A stretch of DNA of 9,134 bases, from positions 1 to 9,134 of the forward strand of contig JAGVGX010000279.1 of the NCBI GenBank assembly GCA_020056865.1, read 5' to 3'. Positions 1-6,066 of the stretch are shown here, piece by piece; positions within the stretch are counted from its first letter, which is position 1; the number at the start of each line of letters is the position of its first letter. Both the position numbers and the translations under genes were made by a program. The stretch is from Desulfobacterales bacterium. GTDB taxonomy: Bacteria > Desulfobacterota > Desulfobacteria > Desulfobacterales > BuS5. The notes below the pieces were generated by a model. It was not told the origin of the DNA. It worked only from the letters and a program-made list of their open reading frames with translations, and made no database searches.

Positions 1-518
1 AAAGCCGTTATCTTGTTAGAAATCTGATTTATCCGGTTCCAGAGCCAGAACTTCCATTTTTAGGGGTTCATTTTACCAGAATGATTAACGGAGGCATTGA
101 GGCAGGCCCGAATGCCGTTTTTGCCTTCAAAAGAGAAGGGTATAGTAAAACAAGTTTTTCTTTTAAAGATATGTTTGAAACAGTTACATTTGGTGGGTTT
201 TGGAAAATGGCAGGAAAATACTGGAAAACGGGGCTGGGTGAGTATTATCGTTCGTTAAGCAAAAAAGCTTTTGTTGATGCGTTGAAAAAATTAGTACCGG
301 ATATCACAGCAGATGATATCCGCGCAAAAAAAGCAGGCGTCAGGGCGCAGGCTCTGGATAAATCAGGTCGACTGATCGATGATTTTATGATCATAAAAAG
401 ACAGCAGTCGATACATGTTTTAAATGCCCCTTCACCTGCAGCTACCTCAAGCCTGATCATTGGAAGACAAATTGCCCATATGGCTGAATGTTACTTTAAT
501 ACCCGGCCGGCTAAATAA
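1..518 (+). CDS. lhgO: L-2-hydroxyglutarate oxidase/dehydrogenase LhgO, C-terminal part (5'-truncated by window edge)
   Basis: FAD-dependent oxidoreductase of the DAO superfamily that oxidises L-2-hydroxyglutarate to 2-oxoglutarate. In E. coli the enzyme is membrane-associated and passes electrons to the quinone pool. The reading frame is open from base 3, before the first internal ATG at 81, and the translation there (YPVPEPELPFLGVHFTR) matches the family core, so the gene starts upstream of the window. Visible signatures are GPNAV at 105-119, a GFWK..KYW stretch, RSLSKKAF, an AGVRAQAL segment, and the C-terminal NAPSPAATSSL at 423-455, which in this family lies by the FAD. The visible 171 residues are about 40% of the roughly 420-residue E. 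coli protein. The stop TAA is at 516-518. The 3' end overlaps the convergent DUF2889 gene by 8 bp, so there is no room for a separate terminator. The family call is secure. Substrate specificity is inferred from the family. Confidence 0.9.
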   Translation, partial: SRYLVRNLIYPVPEPELPFLGVHFTRMINGGIEAGPNAVFAFKREGYSKTSFSFKDMFETVTFGGFWKMAGKYWKTGLGEYYRSLSKKAFVDALKKLVPDITADDIRAKKAGVRAQALDKSGRLIDDFMIIKRQQSIHVLNAPSPAATSSLIIGRQIAHMAECYFNTRPAK

Positions 519-1026
519 CCAGATCCTCCATAAGGCCGCATTTAACATCGTTTGTAAAAAGATGATTGTTGTCGGTATTGTAAGACAGACACATCCCTTC
601 AATGCCGGGATAGACGGCAAGTACTTTTTCTCTGAACAAAGGCGCATTATCAATATACTTGGAAAACGGTATATCATATGATTTGTCAATAAACTGATAA
701 AGGCACTTGGCCATTTCCAATGTTAGATCAACCAGATGATAACAGCCGGTTTTCCCACCCAGAGATTTAATAACCGTTTCAGTAAGCCCGTTATTTATTT
801 GCATATCATTGAGATTGCTCATCTTTTTTCCTGCATGGCTGCACACCTTAAGATAAGGCGCCCTTTGAAATGATGCATGTGCCTCTTTAATTATCTTTTC
901 AGGAAACGAAACAAGATATCGGGTGGTAATTTGATGAACATTATCAAGCATGGATACTTCTATTTCAAGCAACCCTTTGTCAACGACGTTTGCCTTAATA
1001 TTTTTGTTTCTTTCAAAAAGAGCCAA
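511..1026 (-). CDS. DUF2889 family protein, TTG start
   Basis: 171-residue protein of unknown function that matches the DUF2889 pattern. It has an early D..H motif (D28, H31), an R..PY...C block (R55, P57, Y58, C62), and the signature LGGKTGC.HL.DL, with G90-G91, G94, C95, H97 and D100. The conserved Cys and His residues could bind a metal or cofactor, but no reaction is established for the family. There is no signal peptide or membrane segment, so it is probably cytoplasmic. Its length is normal for the family. The start is a TTG at 1024-1026, chosen because GAAAGGA (1035-1041) sits 8 nt upstream and no ATG lies nearby in frame. DUF2889 genes tend to occur near acyl-CoA and aromatic degradation genes (my recollection), which fits the dehydratase pair just upstream on the same strand. 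The 94-bp gap allows either readthrough or its own promoter. Confidence 0.83.
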   Translation of the reverse strand: MALFERNKNIKANVVDKGLLEIEVSMLDNVHQITTRYLVSFPEKIIKEAHASFQRAPYLKVCSHAGKKMSNLNDMQINNGLTETVIKSLGGKTGCYHLVDLTLEMAKCLYQFIDKSYDIPFSKYIDNAPLFREKVLAVYPGIEGMCLSYNTDNNHLFTNDVKCGLMEDLVI

Positions 1027-1034
1027 AATATAAA

Positions 1035-1041
1035 TCCTTTC
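1035..1041 (-). promoter_or_regulatory. Shine-Dalgarno supporting a TTG start
   Basis: GAAAGGA on the minus strand lies 8 nt before the TTG at 1024-1026. It is the main reason for placing the DUF2889 start there. Confidence 0.65.
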
Positions 1042-1070
1042 TACTACAATTTGATATCGATTTTGAAAAT

Positions 1071-1101
1071 ATTACAGCTCATCATGGAGCTGTTTGGTCA
1101 A
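1071..1101 (-). promoter_or_regulatory. Candidate promoter with dyad in a 19-nt spacer (possible MerR-type operator), or weak terminator
   Basis: On the minus strand TTGACC (1096-1101) is followed after 19 nt by TGTAAT (1071-1076), each one base from the sigma-70 consensus. Between them is a perfect 7-bp inverted repeat, ACAGCTC/GAGCTGT (1074-1080 and 1087-1093), with a 6-nt loop. An over-long 19-nt spacer filled by a dyad is the known layout of MerR-family-controlled promoters, and the DUF2889 gene begins about 45 nt downstream. The alternative is a weak intrinsic terminator of the dehydratase operon. The hairpin is followed by AATATTTTC, which is a poor U-tract, and the stem has only four G-C pairs. 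The sequence does not decide between the two. Confidence 0.35.
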
Positions 1102-1120
1102 ATATATTACAAATAATTGT

Positions 1121-2380
1121 TTATTTTTTTTTTGAATCTATTGTTTCAAAAAGCGCCTGAAGTCTTGTGTCGATCTGAGAATCAGAAACCATGTCAGGAT
1201 CGATCATATCGGCTTCAATAATAACACCGGGAACACCATATTTTTTATTAAGCTCATCTATAACATCCATGTTCGATAAATTCCACATCCTGCAGGATTT
1301 TGAAGAAAGCATTGCCATACCGTCTATGGAATATTCCTTGATCAACTTGCCGATTTTCTCTATAGCCCCTTTAGGGGACATATGGTAAGCCATTCCATAA
1401 CCGTCGCCATAAAGCCAGTCTACGGCAGATTCAATCGGGTTGTTCGGATCAAGCTTTTCTGGATAAGGGAACATTTCCCAGGGGTATCTGCCGCACAAAC
1501 AAACCGCGCCTGCCGGTGTAAACTTACGCATAAATTTACCCAAAAATGCCCAGGGGATCCATCCGTCCCAGTAAATACGATATTTTTCTCCATCAGGAGC
1601 TAAAGCAGGGATACCTTTTTCTTTTCGGTCCTGTAGTTCCTTTAAAAGTTTTTCATAATAGGGAATTCCTGCAGGATCACCCATCATATAAATCACCGGC
1701 GCCATACTTACTGCATAGTCCCAAAGTGTCCATACGGCAGGTTTAGTGGCTAGATATTCCCAGCATTTGTTTCTTATTTCAGCGGTTTGTTTTAATACAT
1801 GTATGATTTCGCTCATCTTGTCGTAATCGAAAGGCTTCCCGCATATATCTTCAAGAGCAGGGATAACGGTGTCTTTGACCTGTTGTAAAACAAATTTTCT
1901 TATTCTGGGCACATCTTCTCTTCTGAAAACAAAAGGCATCTCTATAGGTATGATGCGGATGCCGAGTTTTCTGTAAAAAGCTTCTGAATAATGAGCTTGT
2001 TCAGTACAATAACGACCACATATCATTACATCCGGCATAGGAAGTTTTGCCTGTTCGTTGATCGGGATATCTTTTAAAATAGCTTCTACCATCCCTGTGT
2101 GAAGTCTGTGATAAGAACATGTATCAGCGAGATCTCCGATGGATTCAGCTACTCTCAGCAATTCACCGGCGGCGCCGATACCGCCGCAATATGATGCATA
2201 ACCTGCCATAAAGTGGCATTTAATTCCCATGGCATAAGGAAATATAAAGCTGGGGCCTGACGCCCATCCTACCAGTTCGCCTTTTGCTTTTGCTGTTCTT
2301 AGATCTTCCCAGTGCTTGTCGACCATGGGTCTGATGAGACCGGTTGTTTCAAGTCGGTTAACCTTGTATTTGGATTCCAT
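1121..2380 (-). CDS. 2-hydroxyacyl-CoA dehydratase / benzoyl-CoA reductase family subunit, BcrB/HgdA-like
   Basis: 419-residue iron-sulfur subunit of the HgdAB/BcrBC superfamily. These enzymes use a low-potential electron, delivered by an ATP-driven activator, to dehydrate 2-hydroxyacyl-CoA or reduce aromatic acyl-CoA through radical chemistry. It resembles Thauera BcrB in order and length: an N-terminal half with DTCSY (C88) and an RYCTEQ block (C125), then IPALEDICGKPFD (about 173-185), a YRIYWDG segment (267-273), a KSC motif (C363), and a C-terminal EADMIDPDM stretch. C88, C125 and C363 fall where the cluster-ligand cysteines lie in the family. C294-L-C296 is an extra close pair that I do not recall from BcrB. 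It overlaps the upstream subunit gene by one base (TAATG) and has a strong GGAGGTG site 4 nt before its ATG. The 3' end is an A10 run encoding the terminal lysines. Substrate is not predictable. Family call is secure and the BcrB-like assignment is likely. Confidence 0.88.
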   Translation of the reverse strand: MESKYKVNRLETTGLIRPMVDKHWEDLRTAKAKGELVGWASGPSFIFPYAMGIKCHFMAGYASYCGGIGAAGELLRVAESIGDLADTCSYHRLHTGMVEAILKDIPINEQAKLPMPDVMICGRYCTEQAHYSEAFYRKLGIRIIPIEMPFVFRREDVPRIRKFVLQQVKDTVIPALEDICGKPFDYDKMSEIIHVLKQTAEIRNKCWEYLATKPAVWTLWDYAVSMAPVIYMMGDPAGIPYYEKLLKELQDRKEKGIPALAPDGEKYRIYWDGWIPWAFLGKFMRKFTPAGAVCLCGRYPWEMFPYPEKLDPNNPIESAVDWLYGDGYGMAYHMSPKGAIEKIGKLIKEYSIDGMAMLSSKSCRMWNLSNMDVIDELNKKYGVPGVIIEADMIDPDMVSDSQIDTRLQALFETIDSKKK

Positions 2381-3525
2381 TAAACACCTCCAAGTATTTC
2401 TGCAAATGACTGTAATCTGGTTTTTATCGATTCAAAAGAGATGACTTCGTGTTCCATCTCTATCATTGTTTGCGGGACGCCATTTTTTTCTAAAACGCTT
2501 TTAAAATCAGGATAATAACATGAATGTGGCGGGCAGTATTTTACTATAATGTTGATAACACCTTGTGCATGATTCTCTCTAACTTTTTTTGTTACTTCAT
2601 CTGCCCAGTGAACCTGCCAAACACTTTTGGTCGGGCAAACCGGTGTCTTTTTCATGTAACGTGCAGCAATGGCTTCAAGGGGGCTGACGCCATCAAGTTC
2701 AATTGGGTTGGCAAAGTATCTGGAACCCACATAAAAATCATCATCCGGCATAACCATGCCAAGGTTTTCAATCATGTCAAGGATATCAAACTGTAATGTC
2801 TGGCAGAGACAACCAACGGGAATAACTCTAATTTTTTTCTGTGATCCTTTCCCTTTGGTTTTCTCCATGCCTTGAATCAGTTTTTTAAGTAGTTCATTGT
2901 TGTCTTCCTTGGGCATTAACATGCTTGACCAAACAATTTGCATAACTTGTTTTGCTTTAAGGATTTCAGGATTTTTTCTGCGTAGTTCATAAACTCTTTC
3001 CAGGAGTTTTCTGTTTTCATTGTATATCTTAATGCTGTTTATTAGTTTTTCTTCGGTGATATGGTTGCCGGAGAAAGCTTCTAAGCTTTTCATAAACGAT
3101 TTTAAATCATCTAACAAAAAAGCCGTCACCGCCTCACCTTCATATATTGGAGGCAGGTAGAGTATTTCCATATAATCGGGCTTGACATTTCTTTCCATGA
3201 TAAGAGGGAACTCGCCGGCCTGAAGACACTGCCTGACATGAAAAACCATCCCATCCATAAAATGAAGTTCACCCCTAACCGCGTCATCAATAAAACTTCT
3301 TGTAATACCGCAATTATAGGGTGGGACATGTGCGTGCCCCCAGGTTACAAGTTTATTTCCTCTCCAGATGACTACAGGGAGCATGCCTGATGCATATACC
3401 AGTTCTTCTGGAACATGCATTGGGAAACACCCGATAATTTTTTTCCCTTTTTTATTTTTTAATGAAGCCACATAGCTGTATGGATCAGATGTTATCTCGG
3501 CAATTCTGGCCAATGCCTTTTCCAT
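2380..3525 (-). CDS. 2-hydroxyacyl-CoA dehydratase / benzoyl-CoA reductase family subunit, BcrC/HgdB-like
   Basis: 381-residue partner subunit, the first gene of the pair. The N-terminus has GCFPMHVPEELVYASG (from G32), close to the family's G.FP...PEEL..A.G motif. Likely [4Fe-4S] ligands are C72 (NCGITRS), C100 (HVRQC) and C331 (KYCPPH), with C336 close by. The DDDF..GSRYF block (261-271) and a C-terminal PDFKSVLEKNGVP stretch are typical of HgdB/BcrC/BzdN proteins. Length is normal (Thauera BcrC is about 380). C239-L-C241 is a further close cysteine pair. AAAGGAG lies 6 nt before the ATG. The order C then B matches bcrCBAD operons, but the ATPase subunits A and D are absent here, so activation must come from a gene elsewhere. 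The two proteins should form a cytoplasmic heterodimer. A true aromatic-ring reductase is possible but not shown; a 2-hydroxyacyl-CoA dehydratase is equally plausible. Confidence 0.88.
   Translation of the reverse strand: MEKALARIAEITSDPYSYVASLKNKKGKKIIGCFPMHVPEELVYASGMLPVVIWRGNKLVTWGHAHVPPYNCGITRSFIDDAVRGELHFMDGMVFHVRQCLQAGEFPLIMERNVKPDYMEILYLPPIYEGEAVTAFLLDDLKSFMKSLEAFSGNHITEEKLINSIKIYNENRKLLERVYELRRKNPEILKAKQVMQIVWSSMLMPKEDNNELLKKLIQGMEKTKGKGSQKKIRVIPVGCLCQTLQFDILDMIENLGMVMPDDDFYVGSRYFANPIELDGVSPLEAIAARYMKKTPVCPTKSVWQVHWADEVTKKVRENHAQGVINIIVKYCPPHSCYYPDFKSVLEKNGVPQTMIEMEHEVISFESIKTRLQSFAEILGGV
2385..2391 (-). promoter_or_regulatory. Strong ribosome binding site inside the upstream subunit gene
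   Basis: GGAGGTG, a full anti-Shine-Dalgarno match, lies 4 nt before the ATG of the BcrB-like gene and within the last codons of the BcrC-like gene. With the TAATG stop/start overlap it indicates translational coupling and near-equal synthesis of the two subunits. Confidence 0.75.
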
Positions 3526-3531
3526 ATTATA

Positions 3532-3538
3532 CTCCTTT
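3532..3538 (-). promoter_or_regulatory. Ribosome binding site of the dehydratase operon
   Basis: AAAGGAG lies 6 nt before the ATG at 3523-3525 and supports that start for the BcrC-like gene. Confidence 0.65.
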
Positions 3539-3680
3539 CATCTTATTAGCTGTTAAACGCCATCGCATCAATGACTACAAAATTGAGCATTCACAAAACC
3601 GGTCTGAGATAATGTAGCATAGCGACCTTTTTCCCAAAAAATATAAATATTTATGTTGTTATACTTATGAAGTCACTGGC

Positions 3681-3698
3681 TTTTGAGCATTTTGAGCA
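3681..3698. repeat. Tandem 9-bp direct repeat TTTTGAGCA x2
   Basis: Two perfect adjacent copies lie at 3681-3689 and 3690-3698. The 7-bp core TTGAGCA occurs again at 3583-3589, 100 bp away. Perfect 9-bp tandem copies upstream of an operon could be a protein binding site. They could also be chance in AT-rich DNA. Confidence 0.6.
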
Positions 3699-3744
3699 AA
3701 TCGGTTAACAATAATTTGCAAAAGATGTGTTTACGCTGGATTAT

Positions 3745-6036
3745 TTAGGAAGTTTCCAAATTTTTTGCAAGCTGATTATCAATGACGTATATGCAAACCT
3801 CCTTTGCTCCCAGCTGCGTATAGTTGTACTTTTTACACAGGTTATTAATTAAAAACTTAACATCCTGTTTAATTTTTTTATCATATGTTTTGAACTTGTC
3901 TTTGTCGAAGTCTTTTATTGCACGTCTGAAGTTTTCATTATCAAGAAAGGGATCCAGCACCTTTTCTTTTATGTGATACACATAATAATCATGCAGTGTT
4001 TTATAAAGCTCTGTTGCTATAATCGATTTGCCTTCAAGCATGATTTCCTTTGAAAGGGTTGTTGACGTATATTCCTTCTGGGTGGCTTCTCTGAAAATAC
4101 TTCGTTTATTTTTATCTATGTCATTACCCAGCAGACGTAACTCCATGTTTTCCAGATATGCAGTGCTAATTTCAAGTTGCTCACCGGTATAATTGCATTT
4201 TTCAACGGAGCCGGCTTCAAAATTGATTGCAAACATATAATTTTGTATATTTTTTGAAATCTGTTCTTCGTTGTAGTAATATAAAGACTCTTTAACTTCT
4301 TGCAAAATAGTATAATTATACATGCGAAGCAGAGAGTCTAAAAAGCCTTTTGGGATAGACTTGGCCAGTTCCTTTCTTGATTTTGTAAAAAAATCATGCA
4401 AGTTGGCCATGTTGATGAGCCTGTCTTCCTTGAGATATGATGAATAAAAATCGTTAAAGATTTTAATCGAATCCCGTCCGGAAAAACCGTGGTCGCCTTC
4501 TTTTACTGATTCCCCAATAATCCGTCTTCGTCGATTTGCCGTTAATTTCTTCCTATCTTCTTCTGAAAGCCATTTAGGGATGTAACCCGTGTAGAGTTCC
4601 ATTTTAAGAAGATGTAAGTTTTCGTCACAAAACTGACTGTACTTTTTAGGATCGCTGATCCATTCAAGCATAGCGTCGGATCTTGTATTCAGTCGGGAAG
4701 ATATAATTACCCTGGCAAAATTATGCAACACCCTCGGGATAAAATTATGTTCAATGTTTTTGCCGAAAATATTTTTGTAAATTTCTACTTCTGTATTGAT
4801 GTCCAGCACGTAAGGGATATAGATATATTCGATACGGTCTGAAAAAGACTGTAAGTCTTCTATATTCTTTTTGTCTTCAGGATTCATCAAAGCTAATAAC
4901 AGAGAATTTACACTTTCTTCTATATCATCCACCTTATGCAATCCCTCGCTGACAATATTATGAAGTTCAATTAAGCGGTCGGTATTGTGTGTTTTAATAT
5001 CCATCAAAGCATAAACGCCGTTGTTGGTTTTTGCATACCTGGAATAAATATAATTGACCTTGTTGCTGTCATGGAAAAGAGCGTTGATTTTATTTTGCAG
5101 GATATCGTTTTTAACAAGATTTTGCTTAAAGGGTTTGTCTCCGGGATTAAAAACACTGATCCCCTCTCCAAGACGTCTGGTAAAACGGTATGGCTGTGCA
5201 TACAACATGCTGTAAACTTTTACGGGATATTTTAACTTGTTCAAAAGCGCTTTGTAAATTGAGCTGCATATGGTACAGGGGTTGTCTCTGAACACCCATT
5301 CGTACTCTTTTCCTGTGAACAGTTTCATTTTAAACTCATTATTATCCAACAGGATATCAAAAAACTCTTTTCTTAACTGTTTGGGAAGCATAAGTATAGG
5401 GTTGTCGTGGCTCGGGCAGGGCACTTCAATATAATTATCTGCCGAAAACAGGGCATGATTATCATGAAATAAATTATTCGTATTTTTATCAGCAGCATCG
5501 GCTTGTTGAAATACGTGGGTATCCAGATGAATCTCGTCGGATTTCAAAAAACTGTTAAACAGTTTCCGATCAATTTTCCATATGTTTTCAAAACGCAATC
5601 CATCTGAGGTGTTGGCATACTCTTCAAATTTCATGAGAAGATTGTTTAAAAAAGTACTTTTGCCGCATCCTGGAGGGCCTTCAAAAATATATATTTTATT
5701 TTGCTGGGCGCCGCGAACAAAATTTTCGACCTGTTTCATGAGTCTGTTCGCAAAAGGTCTGTCCGGGAAAAAAGGATGGTCTGCACCATGAACAAACAGC
5801 CTGCTGCAATCATAGTTTACAAAATGTATGGATTCCGAATCATCAGGGTATTCATCTACGCCTTCATCTATATAACGTTTCATCATATCATAAAAAATTT
5901 GAAAAACATTGCGAATCACTTTAGACGGTTCTTTGGAAAGAACGTCGATAAAATCCTCAAATGAAAGGGTAAGGGGATGGTCCGGTGTGCTGATTGTGTT
6001 ATTGAGAAACTCGATAGCCTTTGATATGTTTTCCAT
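3745..6036 (-). CDS. prkA: PrkA-family AAA+ protein (serine protein kinase / Lon-like ATPase), long divergent form
   Basis: 763-residue cytoplasmic P-loop ATPase of the PrkA (YeaG) family, last gene of the triad. Layout: an N-terminal helical part with a SFEDFIDVLSKEPS stretch (about 25-38) that corresponds to the family's S..EYL.L.K.DP segment; Walker A GPPGCGKST (120-128); CPSH (207-210) followed by a PILMLP..LR stretch, a PrkA hallmark; a CTIC pair (254-257); a likely Walker B at VYALMD (341-346); a sensor-like LALMNPED (381-388); RIEYIYIPY (401-409); and a sensor-2-like GFSGRD (517-522). The last roughly 200 residues are charged and helical with no domain I recognise. E. coli YeaG and Bacillus PrkA are about 640 and 630 residues, so this is longer and clearly diverged. 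The family is described as a serine kinase, and more recently as a Lon-like ATP-dependent protease in Bacillus. Which activity applies here is unknown. AAGGAA lies 9 nt before the ATG, 30 bp after spoVR. Confidence 0.83.
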   Translation of the reverse strand: MENISKAIEFLNNTISTPDHPLTLSFEDFIDVLSKEPSKVIRNVFQIFYDMMKRYIDEGVDEYPDDSESIHFVNYDCSRLFVHGADHPFFPDRPFANRLMKQVENFVRGAQQNKIYIFEGPPGCGKSTFLNNLLMKFEEYANTSDGLRFENIWKIDRKLFNSFLKSDEIHLDTHVFQQADAADKNTNNLFHDNHALFSADNYIEVPCPSHDNPILMLPKQLRKEFFDILLDNNEFKMKLFTGKEYEWVFRDNPCTICSSIYKALLNKLKYPVKVYSMLYAQPYRFTRRLGEGISVFNPGDKPFKQNLVKNDILQNKINALFHDSNKVNYIYSRYAKTNNGVYALMDIKTHNTDRLIELHNIVSEGLHKVDDIEESVNSLLLALMNPEDKKNIEDLQSFSDRIEYIYIPYVLDINTEVEIYKNIFGKNIEHNFIPRVLHNFARVIISSRLNTRSDAMLEWISDPKKYSQFCDENLHLLKMELYTGYIPKWLSEEDRKKLTANRRRRIIGESVKEGDHGFSGRDSIKIFNDFYSSYLKEDRLINMANLHDFFTKSRKELAKSIPKGFLDSLLRMYNYTILQEVKESLYYYNEEQISKNIQNYMFAINFEAGSVEKCNYTGEQLEISTAYLENMELRLLGNDIDKNKRSIFREATQKEYTSTTLSKEIMLEGKSIIATELYKTLHDYYVYHIKEKVLDPFLDNENFRRAIKDFDKDKFKTYDKKIKQDVKFLINNLCKKYNYTQLGAKEVCIYVIDNQLAKNLETS

Positions 6037-6066
6037 AACGTAAATTTCCTTAAGCTTAAAAACAGG

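Larger units (their letters stand above)
3526..3744 (-). promoter_or_regulatory. 219-bp leader region upstream of the dehydratase operon
   Basis: This gap separates the end of prkA from the dehydratase genes and must hold any separate promoter for them. It has an AT-rich stretch around 3636-3660 with a perfect palindrome ATAAATATTTAT (3643-3654), and TGCTCAA-type repeats. I found no convincing sigma-70 pair or sigma-54 element on the minus strand. A 6-bp inverted repeat (GCAAAT, 3696-3701 and 3714-3719, 12-nt loop) follows prkA but lacks a clean U-tract, so it is not called a terminator. No small gene or RNA gene was seen here. Confidence 0.4.

Noticed and set aside
460..681. 73-codon plus-strand open frame after lhgO
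   Set aside because: It overlaps lhgO in another frame and the DUF2889 gene in antisense, with no domain signal.
877..1116. 79-codon plus-strand open frame across the DUF2889 start region
   Set aside because: It is antisense to a gene with clear family motifs, has no ribosome binding site I can support and no recognisable protein.
3696..3719. GCAAAT inverted repeat after prkA as a terminator
   Set aside because: Only a 6-bp AT-rich stem with a 12-nt loop and no proper U-tract; too weak to call.
3526..3744. Possible riboswitch or small RNA in the gap
   Set aside because: No conserved riboswitch core or stable extended pairing was visible by eye.
6050..6059. TTAAGCTTAA palindrome between spoVR and prkA
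   Set aside because: Ten AT-rich bases with no loop, overlapping the prkA ribosome binding site by two bases; likely chance.
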